A stretch of DNA of 64,000 nt, taken from NCBI RefSeq assembly GCF_001039355.2, contig NW_019774514.1, forward strand, positions 324,722-388,721, read 5' to 3'. A program made the translations under genes and the position numbers. This DNA comes from Lingula anatina. Taxonomy: Eukaryota > Brachiopoda > Lingulata > Lingulida > Lingulidae. Shown here in pieces: positions 41,663-54,788 of this stretch (its first letter is position 1; the number at the start of each line of letters is the position of its first letter). Under the pieces are notes generated by a model. That model worked only from the letters and a program-made list of their open reading frames with translations, was not told where the DNA came from and did no database searches.

Positions 41663-44331
41663 CTAGCGAACACCGAATGAACTGGTGCCTGTTGAGGAGC
41701 TGTAAGAACTGTACGATGATCTTCCCGAGGTCCGCGGGCTGTACGGTGTCTCGATAGGAGAGTCGCCAGTTGATCTCACGGGCATCCTTGGGCTATACGA
41801 TCTGCCTGGTGGAGAATCCCCGGAGGATCTTCCAGACACACGCGTACTGTAGGACCTCTCCGGCGGAGATTCTCCGGGGGATACCCGACGTTTTGGTTTC
41901 CCACACTGGCGGATGAGGTTTTTCAGGTGCTCCACAAGCCCCCTTATTTGGTAGTGCTCCGCTTCTATGAGCAATTCATTATAAAAACTTTCGTTGTCCG
42001 GCATTGTCCCTTCTTTGACCTCCCCATCTCTTAGGTAATTGAGAATATAACGAAAGTGCGTGCCGTCTCGGTCTATGAAATAGCTGCCGTCGGCGTTGGT
42101 CTCCATGCTGTGGCGCCCGCTGAACATACGTGCGAAGAAGCAGTATGGCTCTTTTTGCAGAGTTTGCAATGCTGTCGTGAACTGCTGACCGCCTATGTCT
42201 AGCTTCACCCGCGATTCCTGGATTCGATGCAGCTGGGACATCCTCTGAAAAAAGTTATAATAATGAATATACATATAAATGAATATATTACTAAAGTTGT
42301 GATAAGGCAATTTAATTGAACATGTGACTGCATTGCGCGCAAACAGCTCAACAATGTTCTCTTTGAATTTAATATCCTGAAAAGTTTATCCAAAAATTTG
42401 ATAGGAGAGAGCATAAAATGGAGGTCCAACATTTAATAAGAGCATACATTCTACGACTTAATTCCCAGATTAGAGGGAGGGGAGAAAGGGACTCGACATT
42501 TCAGGGTTGGCTATGGCTAATTATGAGTAACGCAGTTACCTTTGGAAATATAGTTCAGTAGTCAAATGCCCAGTATTTCGTTAAAGATGCACGTGTCAAA
42601 AAGTATTCTTTTTTGGAAGATCAGAAGTTCAGTGCCTCAAATACCATCCTTGCAAAATGTGATAGAGAACTCAGACAGATTGCGTCAGAGGAGACACCTG
42701 TAGTTTTTTAAACTCTCAACAGGTGAAACCTGCTGATGTAAAGTAATAGGCATTTCGCGTCTAATGGGTAAATGCCGCGGCTTTCTTGCAAATATTCAAC
42801 CGGCGTTCTGCAGGTGCTCGTCCTATACCTGGATTACATAGAGGTCATTACCAAATAGACGCTATCATGAGCTTGCCAAAATATACACAGTACAAACCAA
42901 TGCATGAACTATAAGCATAGGCAAGCATAGCATATTCCGCTATAAACAGTTCGTATGGATTCATTCCAAAAAGGTTCATGAATCTACATGTAAATAGCCA
43001 TTGTGCAGGTACTTTTTCGTTTTCTTAACCCTACTACATTGGCACAAGCTTCTTTTTGTCAATCAGAAATCTGGAAAACATGCACCTGGTATGTATACAG
43101 CTATTGGTAAGGCATCACTGAACTAAATATACATGGAAGGAGCATGGGAATCTAAACAAAATCAGCCTACCTTTAACTCATCTTGAAAATCTTTTTTCTC
43201 TGTTTCAAACTCGTCGCGGTTCTTCTTTAATTCCTGTCGTTCTTCTTCCATTTGGGCCACCATAACCTCGCGGTCTTTATTGAAAGCGACGACATTCTGA
43301 TTGTGCTGCGATATTTGAGCCCCGAGTTTTACTTCCCTTTCTTCCAGTAACTTCATCTTTTCTGCGATTTCATTTTCTCTTTCTTCTAAGTGCCTCTCGC
43401 TATCTTGAATGCCTAGTTCTCTCTCTGTGAGATTGTCTCTCGCTCTGTTCATGAAATTGTTGAAATTCTGGTGCATTTTCTGAATCAAGTTCCTACCGAT
43501 GAGATCGATTTGATCGTGAACGTCTTTCTCCCACGATTGACTCAAGTCCTCAAAAATTGAAAATTTGTAAAATTGTCCCACAGCGTTCATTTGCGTGTTT
43601 TCAGCACGTGCAGGTCGACCTCTCCAAATGCTGTCTGCGTCCGATACCTCTAAGGCTAAATCAGGCTTTATGAAGTCTGAATCAATGTCTAATAGTTTTC
43701 CTATTGTTTTTTCCCTGTCAAACAATGGTTGCCAGTCTTCCCCTTCCAGTCGGCCCCACAGTCGAGTCTGAACGCTTCGCTTCACGTGAAAAGTTTCGCG
43801 AATCTTCCACTCAATGTGCCCCACCCTTTCCGCCTTGCTAAAACGAATAATGTGACACTCGCAGGCAGGGTCCTTGAGAGAGTTGGATAACATCACTTTG
43901 AAGGGGTTGTGGTTCACTTCGATCTCAACCTTGTCTCCATAGTTATACACTGCGCATTTCTCAATGTGGTGTCCGTCTGCTAGTCCATACCAGCCGAAAA
44001 GAGTGTTCCACGCGTCTTCGGGGACCATGGCGAGACCGTGGGAGTGCTGGAGTTTGGCTGTGAAGATTCCCCCGGGCGGTCCACCGCTTCCCCCGCTGGC
44101 TCCCTGTCCGTCTGAAGATTTTTCTCGTTCCCCACGACGACCGGCAGGACGACTGCCTTTCTTCGACAGAATCCCGACGTACGTTTTCCAGCTGTGCATC
44201 CATTCCAACGTTATGCCATACCAGAAATCGCCCTCCATGTACGGCCGATGGAACATGGGCTCAATCAGAGCTCGCTGTACTGGGGGCTCCGGCATCGACA
44301 AGCTGGCCATTTTACCCTTGCTTTCACTCAT
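41663..44331 (-). CDS. DUSP + ubiquitin-like + coiled coil + KCTD-type BTB protein
   Basis: Two coding exons on the minus strand: 44331-43171 (387 codons) and 42244-41663 (193 codons plus stop), 580 residues in all. The intron is GT-AG and phase 0: the first exon ends in ELK before GTAGGC and the second starts RMSQLHR after TTTTTTCAG. Residues 34-120 resemble the DUSP domain of USP4/11/15 (FWYGITLEWMHSWKTYVG and later WNTLFGWYGL). Residues 132-230 resemble the adjoining ubiquitin-like domain (RFSKAERVGHIEWKIRE, TRLWGRLEG). A charged coiled coil covers 300-390. Residues 399-500 form a BTB/T1 domain (VKLDIGGQQFTTALQTL, FIDRDGTHFRYILNYLRDGE). The tail has three repeats of about 19 residues with SPPxRSYS/SPR. 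No USP protease domain is present. KCTD BTB domains often recruit CUL3, so a ubiquitin-ligase adaptor role is inferred. Confidence 0.9.
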
Positions 44332-44624
44332 CCTACCTGATCAGAAAGGAAAAGTAGCAAAAATGAGGTCTTGGTGAGTTTATGGAAGCTGCCTCACTGA
44401 CAGATTGGAGCAGACTTCCTGTATTTTGATTGCAGTCGAGATTAGCCTTACCTGAATAAAACACATCTGGATACATGAAAACGGTTGTATTCTGCTTGAT
44501 ACACTCCAGTGAATTCAAAGCTCAATGCCAAACAATGATAATGTTTAGGATAACATTTTCTCACGTTATTCATACTGTAGATATAGGAGAATTTGAACAT
44601 CTATCTTTCAACCAGAGGTTTAAT

Positions 44625-44626
<2 letters not shown>

Positions 44627-44667
<41 letters not shown>
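44627..44667. repeat. (TC)n microsatellite
   Basis: About 20 TC units, about 300 bases upstream of the DUSP-BTB start. Confidence 0.9.
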
Positions 44668-44670
<3 letters not shown>

Positions 44671-45876
44671 GCTAGTGCATTCTAGATTTGCGGAAATATT
44701 AGTTGAATAAATTAGTTCCTATTTATACACTCGTCGAAAACTATCGCAGCATGTACCAAGGAACATTTATATACAGGAGGGAACATATATTTAACTTAAA
44801 TCCAACGCTTCTTTTGATAGAAACCAGCCACATCCACTTACCTGCAGCTTAACCGAAAAACGTATTGCTGCTGCCCCCTCTCCCTCTCAATCTGACTTTC
44901 CCTGAGAATAACCCAAACAAACAACGTAATTCTTCTGGCAGACGAGAAAACCTGAAGCGCGCGAGGAATCAAGTTTCTTCCACCTCACCTCTTACTGGCT
45001 CTGCGCCAGGAACTGTAAATTCTGTTTTATATAATCATTTATATTTGGCATTTTTGTTAATCAGATAAATATTTCTTTTTATACTAATTCTTAACTTATT
45101 CTATTTCTTTTTCGCTGCTTTGTAGTGTGTCATTTCACTTCTGCTCAATGTGATAGGTCATTTTAGTTAACGTCCTCATATAGCTTATATTACCAACGAA
45201 ATGTTATAGAAACCATTGGCAATCTAGTGAGTCCAGCTGAGTTCAAGTATGCCAGCGCGCTTGGCTATAAATTACCGATTGCAGCAAATCACGTCACGAT
45301 CTCATACCAAAAGTGTAATTTAACAGAGACATTGCCATCATTTGAAGAGAAGAAACTCTAATGAGATATTGAAATGATTGGAACTAAGATGTGACCTAAC
45401 AGTGAGATAATTCCACGGAATCGTACCGATAGGCCTCGCTCTGCCACGTTGAGTGAATATCTTCTGAAGCATGCCGCTATGTAGAAATTTTATTTCCAGC
45501 CACTCCTTGGCAGAAGCAAAAAACCGCCAGACCTTATATCACATGCTCATTAACCAACGTTATTATAGAGTTAACGGCAAAGGCCTGTGCTTTGGAAGCT
45601 ACCTTAACTGGTTACAGCTGGTTTGGCTATAATACACATGTTCATTCTCTGTCTACCTGGTTTTAATACGAAAACAAATTCATATCTAAAATAAGTGGCT
45701 TCGTGGCAGTAGCATGCAATTGTTTCTATTTCAAAATATTATATAATCTTAGAAAAAGTATCGCTGCTGTGCTCGATCTTCTATCCGAAAAATCTTTGTT
45801 ATGAATGGCCTTAAAGGAAATTTTAAAGATAATTAAAATACTTAAAGGAGCCAATGTTGTGGGATTATGGGATCCG

Positions 45877-45880
<4 letters not shown>

Positions 45881-45943
<63 letters not shown>
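45881..45943. repeat. Compound (CT)n-(CA)n microsatellite
   Basis: About 13 CT units pass directly into about 18 CA units. Confidence 0.9.
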
Positions 45944-45947
<4 letters not shown>

Positions 45948-47216
45948 CATCACCTACGTATTTTTTATGTATTGTCGACCAAATGGGGTGAATAAGGCAT
46001 TACAGGTTAAACTGTAATCCGATGAGGCTGAGCTCACACATTGTCATCCGATACACAAAATTTGTCACAGGTCTATTCACTCTATTTGCAAGGTCAGGAA
46101 CGCGTGAAAATGGTAAATACTTTCAAATCGCTTTTTAAGTTCCACCTTATGCTAAACACGTGCCCCAAAAACCCCAGATGATCCGTTATGTCGTCTGTCA
46201 AGAGGCATTGAGACGCTTTGCGGTTGGCTGCTCCCCACCCCCCTTCTTTTAACCAGGCCTCTTAATACAGCTAAAGGAAATTTATTCCTTCTTCTACACA
46301 CACACACATAACGTTCCCAATAGTTGAACAAGAGAAATATTTTAAGGGTTAAACCCCCCTTTTCTTTCTCTGCCATTAAAAGACTTGAATTGTTTTCATG
46401 GTGGATAAACGACTAATGTACATCATCGATGGTTCAGCATACTTGCCTTTTTGTTTATTTACCATGCCTAAGGAGATGCCCACGCTAGCTACTTTACCTA
46501 TTATTCACCAATAACTCCTACAAATGTCGACTGAGTCAATATTTATATCGGTATCTAAGGTCTGGGTCTGTTAATTGCTGCAAAGCTTATTTTTGCCCTC
46601 AGTTTATTAGGAGCATCTCACTTGAAAGTAAGCAAAATGATGCTTTTAATTTTCATATTTCAGATCATGAACAAAAGATAACAACCACCCCCCCACCCCC
46701 CCCAAAAAAAAAAAAAAAATGATAAAATGGCGCCAGACCGGCGTATGAATATGCAGGATTTGAAAAAAATTGACTGGATTCTACATGTATAAAGAAAATT
46801 ATTTACATCAACTCTTTACATTTGCCTTCTTCCTAGTAATTAAGAATATAAAATATGAGCATACCTCCTAAATTCTTTATCAGTTGCACCTAAAACCTGT
46901 TTCTTAGAGATCATTCGTTTATTGTAAATGTCAACTTAATCTAGCATGTGGATGAAGGCGAAATTTAGAATTCAATGATATAGATATGTAAAACCATGGC
47001 AGTCAAAACTACCAACTACCAGGTGTTAAAAAGTCCGAAAAGTTTTGACTTGTACAAAAATCTCCACAGAAGATTATTGTGTTCTGAGCAATCTATTTCC
47101 AACTCAACATTACCCCGGTACTTAAAATTTTAGACGTGAGAGCGGGTCGCTGTTTACCTACTGATTTCAGCTGGAAAATTGTTTTACCTGATATCCACCA
47201 ACCATCATCATAATCA

Positions 47217-47217
<1 letters not shown>

Positions 47218-47272
<55 letters not shown>
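47218..47272. repeat. (ATT)n microsatellite
   Basis: About 18 uninterrupted ATT units. Confidence 0.9.
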
Positions 47273-47617
47273 TGTTTTGAATGTGAATACGTTTCTGTGA
47301 TGTCAAATCCTGGTATTCACCCTAGCAATCAGCTGGTCAAGATCTACGGTATTGCAAAGGCGGATTCGACCCTGAGTACTGTTGTTAGAAAAAAGATGGG
47401 TATCCAGCCGCATAAATTGACTTTCTTCGAAAAAATTGTTTTAATTTCGGTCAGCTAGCGAACACCGTGAGTTTCAGAGGTCGCCGGAAAATCCTCTGTT
47501 GTGTGACAGATGGTTTTGCTGATAATACAGGTGAGTTTTTTTATATATGAGGAACTCAGGGTGCTGACGTATGCAGCAAAACAACAGCTTAATTTAACAT
47601 GAATGAGCACCCTTCAG

Positions 47618-47731
47618 TACCCTCTACCAGGGTGGCAGATAATATAGGCAAATGACCGTCTATTTATCTAAAGATACAGTATATCTGTGAATATCTTGTG
47701 AAAAATCAATCTGTCGCCCTGGTAGAGGGTA
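47618..47731. mobile_element. MITE, copy A (114 bp)
   Basis: Terminal inverted repeats begin TACCCTCTACCAGGGTGG at the left and TACCCTCTACCAGGGCGA (reverse complement) at the right. ACCCTTCAG (47609-47617) and ACCCTTTAG (47732-47740) flank it as an 8/9-matching target duplication. There is no coding capacity. A related element with the same TIR core and the subterminal ACAGATTGATTTTTCAC lies at 59662-59818. An 8-9-bp duplication fits hAT-like or Mutator-like transposition, but the family is not determined. Confidence 0.7.
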
Positions 47732-50700
47732 ACCCTTTAGTGGAAATACAAAGTCTGCACACTGGACATGGGCTACTGTCTACGAGAACCCTTTCTTGCT
47801 ATTACAAAATTGGACGAAGTCCTTTGCCTTGTAACAGCTAGAAGGGCCTCTGGTAGAGAGAAAGTATGGGCTCCATGTACGCAGCAGCTATTGTATTCTT
47901 AAATTTTAAAAGAATCTCAGCTTTAACTGGTATTAATAACTTAAGTGAAGTTACTCAGTATCACAGCCACAGAGCCACGTGCTTGACCATATCGTCATAT
48001 AAAATGGATTTCAACGTTATTTGATAGCGTATTTGTTAACAAAGCTGAAATTTAATAGTAACATATGGCGATGATCAATATTTTAAAAACCAGAAACGAT
48101 TTTATAACGCAGAGTTTCGAATGACAAATGGATTAACATAACGGCCTGTTTATCATGGTTTGGTAATCTAGAACTCCTTTTCCACTCAATGGGATGATAT
48201 TTTTCATTAATATATTTATTTTAAAATGGAATTTCATGCTCAACAACGAATCGACGCATTTTGATTTTGATCCACATTTTATAACATGCCCCCCCCCCCC
48301 CAAAAAAAAAACCACCATAAAAAAGTATAAGTGAAATATGACAAACTACTTGTATGCCTCTCAAGTTCACCTACATTTGTATATATCCTCGACGATCCAG
48401 GCTACTGTTTCCCTTTTTTGTTGACAAACATGAGCTGGTCATGTATACATTGTTCAGAATACCAGTATGTAATTACTAATACCAGTAGGTAATAAAGGAT
48501 AATAAAGAAAGAGAGAAAAGATTATATAAGGACATAAACACAAACAAAGGGACATGCACAAAAGACCTAGCGAGAAATAGAGAGAAAGGGACGGAGTGTA
48601 TTCACTACATAAAGTCTTGACAATCACAGAAAAATAAAGCACTGCCGACGTTGTGACGTCAGGACTTTCCGTCATCTGAGATGCGGGCGTGCGACAGCAG
48701 GTCAACAATCATTGAATCGAGACTAGTGAATGAACAATTAAATATAGGTTTTCAATGTCAAAATGGCCAACTTTCACAGAAATGATTTTGTCCGTGATGC
48801 GCTCGCTTAATAAAAGAAGCGATCCCTGGCGTTTTACTTGTCAAGTTTTTCGGATGCTGATACTTCGTCGGGAATACAGGGGGAGCACCAGCTCCGCTAT
48901 CATTGGATAATTCTGAATGCAATTCCAGTAAGTAAAATCTTTTGTCTATATTCCCAAAGGTTCTGTATATCCGGTGAATTGGAGTTTGGCAATGTCTTTG
49001 TCGAAAGAGAAAAAAAAAACACTAGACACTTCTTTAAATCATCAGTTTTACAATTAAAGAGGACCTTGTAGAGGACACACCTGTTGCCAGCGACGAGCAG
49101 ACTGGCGTGTATGTATGTGCTTTGTATGACTAGATTAACGACAAAATTAGCGGAAATTGTACACACTAACGATCGTTCTTGGAAAACTGATATCCTTCCA
49201 TTGAACATGGCTTACATCATGAGAGTTTTAATCATCTTCACAATCTAAAATGATTAGCTGAAATTGATAATTACAATGGACGCCCGGCGTCCTGCCTGAT
49301 ATCATTACATTTATTTATTTCATAATTCGTAAAGCTTAGTATAGACTATCGTTTCCTGCACAATGCCTGATATCCAGCTGGTTTTGAAGACGACACAGCA
49401 ATGCAGTCTTAATTCAGCGATGTTAAAATTTAATTTGATTGGGTTTTTAATATTCAATAGGGGAAGTCAAACCTACAAACGTAATCCAAAAATCTCAAAT
49501 CATCAAGTTCATCTGAATTAGCACGTGTTTTATTGATATGATAAAATTCGATGGAGACCAGAAGACGGGATAACCTAACACATCCTTTGTCAAGTCGTTA
49601 ATGTCATCAGTACACAATTAATGTGCTCGGGTTTTCGTGGGGAGTTGCATTACAACACAGATAAAGTTAACTCTTCTAACACAGGCTGTGGTCCCTAATG
49701 TTAATATTGTGATACTCAGAAAAAAAGAGCTGTGTCACATTATTCACTTTGATTGTTTTCGTTTCATATATTCAAATCTTGCACAAAAAAAAAACACATT
49801 TTAGGTGATTCTATTCCTATCAAGACGTCCACCGCGTTATAAAGTTCTCATTGATACCCCAGTTAACATTGAAATGATTTACTTGCATTGTATAACAAAA
49901 ACTCACACATTGCAATATAGAATATGAAATGCAAGCGATTATTGGTATATATTAAGAGGCAGTCTAGCCAGATGATAAGCCAGCAGACTAAATAAATAAT
50001 ACACATTATGTATAATTTGTAGGAGTTGTATAATATGATAACCATATTTCAGTTGACATTGCTGAAATATCAAACCAACTTTAAAGTGAAATAAAACCCC
50101 AGAAATCTACTAAAGATAAGACAAAATAATCGATGTCACGACCATAATATTTAATACTATCGAAGCCCGAGAAGCACGTGGCAATGACGTCAGTGTAAAA
50201 TAATAAAACAGTTGTCAGGTAAACCCACGTGATGGCATCATTAAGTATAAAACAATCCTCTTTTCCAGCCGCACTCCTAACGAGAACCATACAATGGTGC
50301 ATCCCATGCTTCGTTAGCTGTCCCCTGTTAACCAAGCGTGCAGTGCACATAGAGCTGGCAATGAAATAAAACCACATCTGGTAGGAAAAGTACAGACAAA
50401 GAGATCTCCATGTACATACATCATTTATAACATGCGACGAGCATATGCTTTGCTACGGGCACTTAGAACGGCACAATTAGAGAATGAAATATACCGTTAT
50501 CATTAGCAGGATTCAGTTGGAAATCGTTGAATAGAATATTCCCGTTGCAAATTCCTTTCAATAATGAAGTAAGGTAGATAGAAACATTGTTCGGTGCAGT
50601 TAGATGCATAAAAACTTAAAATCGAGATGCTCTTAATATTAACTTAACACCAAGATTTTAAATACACTATTGCTAAATATGCGTCAAGCTGGCAAATAAA

Positions 50701-53700
50701 ATGATACTGTCCTCAAACATTTCATCAGTGTGATAATGCTGTATGCATGTCCGCATTAAGACACAAAAATTAACAGGTGAAAATGATAACATAAATTATG
50801 TTTAGAAATACATATTTAACATGTACAAAGATACAGATAGTAAATTTAGCACATTTATACTTAAAGGCGTGTAATGAAGGACTTCATATTATTTAAAATT
50901 ATCCTTACGCAACAACTTTTATATTACATTTCTCTGTTTTGCATTATTAAGAACCCGTAGGGTAAGGTTGAGTGATTCAATATACAAACCAAAACGTCTG
51001 AAGAACGGTTTTTGATATTTCATCGGGCATGAGATAGATAGAGAACCGAGCCTGATAGATCGTGATGGGCAATAATGCGAGTGTCCATTCAATCAAAAAT
51101 AGGTGTCAGTTTATGTCGGCCAGGTGGCCCTCTTTGACCCTCGGCGCGTGGCACCTGCGCGTGGTTATCATGATGGCGGGTGAATCGAACGCCTCATGAC
51201 ACTCAGTATACGGGTTTGATGACGGATGATGGGAAAAACAGATTGCAAACAAGGAGTTAATCTTACGATACAAAGGAAAATCTATTTCTTGGTACCTTTA
51301 AGCATAAGTAAGGCCAGCGGTGCAACATTTGGACTCGAGTGGTGTTAAGGACGGGAGGCACGCCTCGGAAAGCCCCCAAATTTGACATAGTGATTAAAGG
51401 GCTGAGGACTTTAAGATGGTAAGAATGAGGGACAACGGCATAATAGGATCTACACGTATGAGTGTCTTAACAAGTTAAGGTCGGTGAGTTTACTTAATGT
51501 TAAAAGAAAATGTAAAAGTGGATACTTGGTATGGTTTTAGAGAGAATTTTCCTCAGTGGAAGTAATCAAAAATAATAATTTAATTTTTTCTATACTTCGT
51601 TTCATTAGGTTTCTTTCGGTTATTATCGTTATGCATTAAATCAATGTGACCTAAGTGTACTACAACACTGCAACAATTACCACTCGTGTAACACACGTGA
51701 TGCTAGCGAAAGATGAACGTCTGTCGTCGAGTACTTCTAGTTTAACAAGCTGTCCTCATTAAAGCCACTTTTTTCTTCTATATTCCAGGTGCACAAAGTA
51801 CCTATTTTAATCAACTTAACTGTGTCGATTTGCATAATTCCTCTGCCTTTCTTCAAATGAAGGAAATATTACTCCAGTAACGGTTGTAATTTCAGCGAAT
51901 GCAGACAATACAGGTCGTAGTTAATATTAAGGGTAACCTAACACTTGAGCCTCGCTGTCTTCGTAGATCTCAAGGCACTGTGCTATTTGCACTGCTTGGT
52001 CGGTCACAACTTCACATTTGTGTGTATTCTGTAGTAATTGAACATTTGTTTTGATCCACATTAAGTCATCTATTGCAATGAAATAAATATTAAAGATATA
52101 AAAAGAAATAGAGTGAAAATTTACTCCCATGGTTGATCTTTGGTTTGGTTTTGGAATTACCATATTCTTTTCGGTTGGCTAAAGTTACGAATAGAAGTAC
52201 ATATCAGTAAAGAATTTGAGACTTGGGACAGAGCGACACTTTTTGGAGCAATATTCTCAGTCTCAAAAGGTACTAGTTTATCATCATATACCTTTTGTCC
52301 TGTGAGAAGTCGCCAAGCTCATGAATAATGCAAAATAAGTGTGTCTCTCATATGCGGGCGCCAAATGACATGCGACAACAGCAGACGATCTATTTTGTTG
52401 GGATGCACATATTAATTTCAAAGTAATATAAAAACTCGTAAAAATTTTAGGGGTGTGTGATATATTTTGGAAAACTTTGACCTAGCAATATTAGGTGTAT
52501 GCCGAACTGCACAACATTCGCTTTTAAAAGAAACCATACAAATTTTCAATGGAGATTAACCGGTAACAATGGAGTTTTGAATCGAGTAAAATGTTTTTCG
52601 AAACTAGCTAGTTTACCTAAAAGGTGGATATTTTTTTAAAATACGGTCTTTTGAGGTGTCCTTTGCAATAGAATGTGCTAATAACCATTGTTTTCATTTA
52701 TTTGTTTGTTTGTTGAATATGACATAAATGTATTTTCGCATACATGTATAGTGATGATAGCTTTATATGCAACATATTGCAAAGATATAGGGGCATATTT
52801 TTTAGCAATATTCCCCGTTCAATTTTCATAATTCTTGTTTAACCTTAGGCCCTGGCCATAATTCTTAAACGTTACCTACAGCAGAACGTTTATAAATTTG
52901 AGTTAAATATTGCATATTGTATTTTTTTAACTTAATGTCACTTTCAACTTTAAAACCCACGAAGAAGAAATAAGAAATATTGGCAAGAATTGGAAGTAAC
53001 TTGGAATATTTATATCTTATGCATGAATGACTTTATTATACATTAATTTCATATGACGTTGTGACTCAATTTTTGTTTGGTTGAAAACATCCGCTAGTGA
53101 CTAACAACACCTTTTTCCCCATTGGTTTCCAGATCAACAAACGTTCAACAACAACAAAAACAGTACCCATGATCTGGTCGTTGTGACCGTTATAATGGGC
53201 ATGGACATATGAACAATGCTCTTTATAACGCTCATAACCGACAGACATGTCTGACACATCAACCTCAGACGATAACTACAGTATAAGGGGGATCATGACA
53301 ATCATATACTTGTCACATAGATCAACAGGAGACAGAGTTCTTAGTTCTATTATATTATATTAAAATAATAAATCGAGGTGTAAAAGATAGGAAATTCGTT
53401 ATCTCATTACGTCCCTTCACCCCATCCCTCTTTCTGCTCCCCCATCCCCCATTAATTTCGATTTAATTCGTCAGTGAGTTTTAAAGAATTTTGTACCTCA
53501 ATTTATTATTTTAATATTATTTGTTCACTCATATTCAGGCACGTGCGACCTCTCTCTGCTACAAAGATTAATTAAGACCAGGCAGTCTCTTGTCCGACGG
53601 TAATTTGAAACTAATAGAATAATGTATTTCAATAGTTGCTTCTCTGCCATTTAGCAAATCATTCAATTGTAGAGTTGCTATTATCTCTTTATTAGCACGT

Positions 53701-54300
53701 ATAATCGGTTGATTTTCCTCTGCAATGACTGAGGATATGGTGTTTAAATGGGTCGTTCCAATGGGTAGTAGTTCAGTGTATCTGCCAGTAGCTCAGGATG
53801 AGAGCTGGGGCTTTAGTTGGGATCGAAAACCGATAACAAGGTACACCATCCATTGTTCGATTGCTCAACTTTTAAGAGGCTTTTTGGTAACTTTGTCAGC
53901 TGTAAGGCGGTAACTGGAACCAGATACTCGAAAAAGACATCAGCAGAAGTGAGATTCAACAAAGGTGAAATTACAGCCCCTCATGCTGCGTGAACAGTTG
54001 ATTTTATCGATTTTTGAAAACAACAGCTCGTTTTCTGACATGGACTATACTACCAGTATTTCCCTTTTAAAATTTTCCTGGTCTTGAAAAAAGCTTTGTC
54101 ACATTGTGAGGACCTGCATAAAACTAGGAGTTTATTCTCTACCCTGATCATATCACCGTTTCCCAAATGATACTGGGAATATCGTCAGGCAGACACGTCA
54201 GCAGTCTCACACAGTAGCTGTCGAAAGCAAGGATAGACGACAAAACATATGTCCAATTTTCTTTTCGAAATTTAACGAAGCGGAGTGCACGTAACCGGCC
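47732..54300. other. Non-coding stretch
   Basis: No convincing gene. Notable bits are a perfect CRE TGACGTCA at 48654-48661 followed directly by the kappaB-like GGACTTTCC, an E-box plus CRE at 50175-50192 and a GC-richer patch around 51110-51210. These are motif matches only. Confidence 0.4.
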
Positions 54301-54788
54301 ATGCCTCGAACTCGCTGGACACTGAACCAACCGCGAATGACCTCGAGAACAAGTTGCGTTGATGTAACCGATACAACATCGCAGCCATCGGTACTAAGTA
54401 GTAGTGCCGCAGGTAACGCTGGTTCAACTTATTACCTGCACTCTACTGCTTACTATCGCCTGGTAGGTTCACACAACCCTAGCTCACGCGAAAAACGTTT
54501 GGGTCCAAGTACCCAATACGATTCAGGCGCGCCTCGCTCTTAATCAAAAACGCTGGAATTATTGGTGGTGCAATATTGCATTATAATTCGAGGCAACATA
54601 GGGCACGAGAATCCTCAGAAAACGCTGCGTTTTCTGCTGTTTATATCCCCCACCACCAGGGCTCAACACTAAGTACTAGTGCCGCAGGAGTAAATGCGAG
54701 GCCTCCTGTTGTTCTGGTACTTACTATAGGGCCCGACATATACGAGGGGGTGGATGATGTGATCAGATCCACGAGCTCGGTGCTCTGA
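54301..54788 (+). other. Coding-like, GC-richer stretch in two frames; unrecognised
   Basis: An ATG frame at 54301-54543 and a second frame, offset by two, ending at 54788 are both rich in Ser, Ala, Arg and Pro, unlike the AT-rich surroundings. ACTAAGTA(G/C)TAGTGCCGCAGG occurs at 54393 and again 275 bases on at 54668. In the respective frames these encode LSSSAAG and LSTSAAG. It may be a decayed exon with a frameshift, an internally duplicated gene fragment, or chance. No function is assigned. Confidence 0.25.

Larger units (their letters stand above)
44332..47617. other. Non-coding stretch upstream of the DUSP-BTB gene
   Basis: CTGATCAG just before the ATG could be a splice acceptor for a 5' UTR exon of the DUSP-BTB gene. 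Otherwise it holds microsatellites at 44627-44667, 45881-45943 and 47218-47272 and a C-run/A-run at about 46687-46719. No gene was seen. Confidence 0.45.

Noticed and set aside
43964-44377. 137-codon plus-strand frame opposite the DUSP exon
   Set aside because: Shadow of the minus-strand gene, which has recognisable domains and a valid splice junction.
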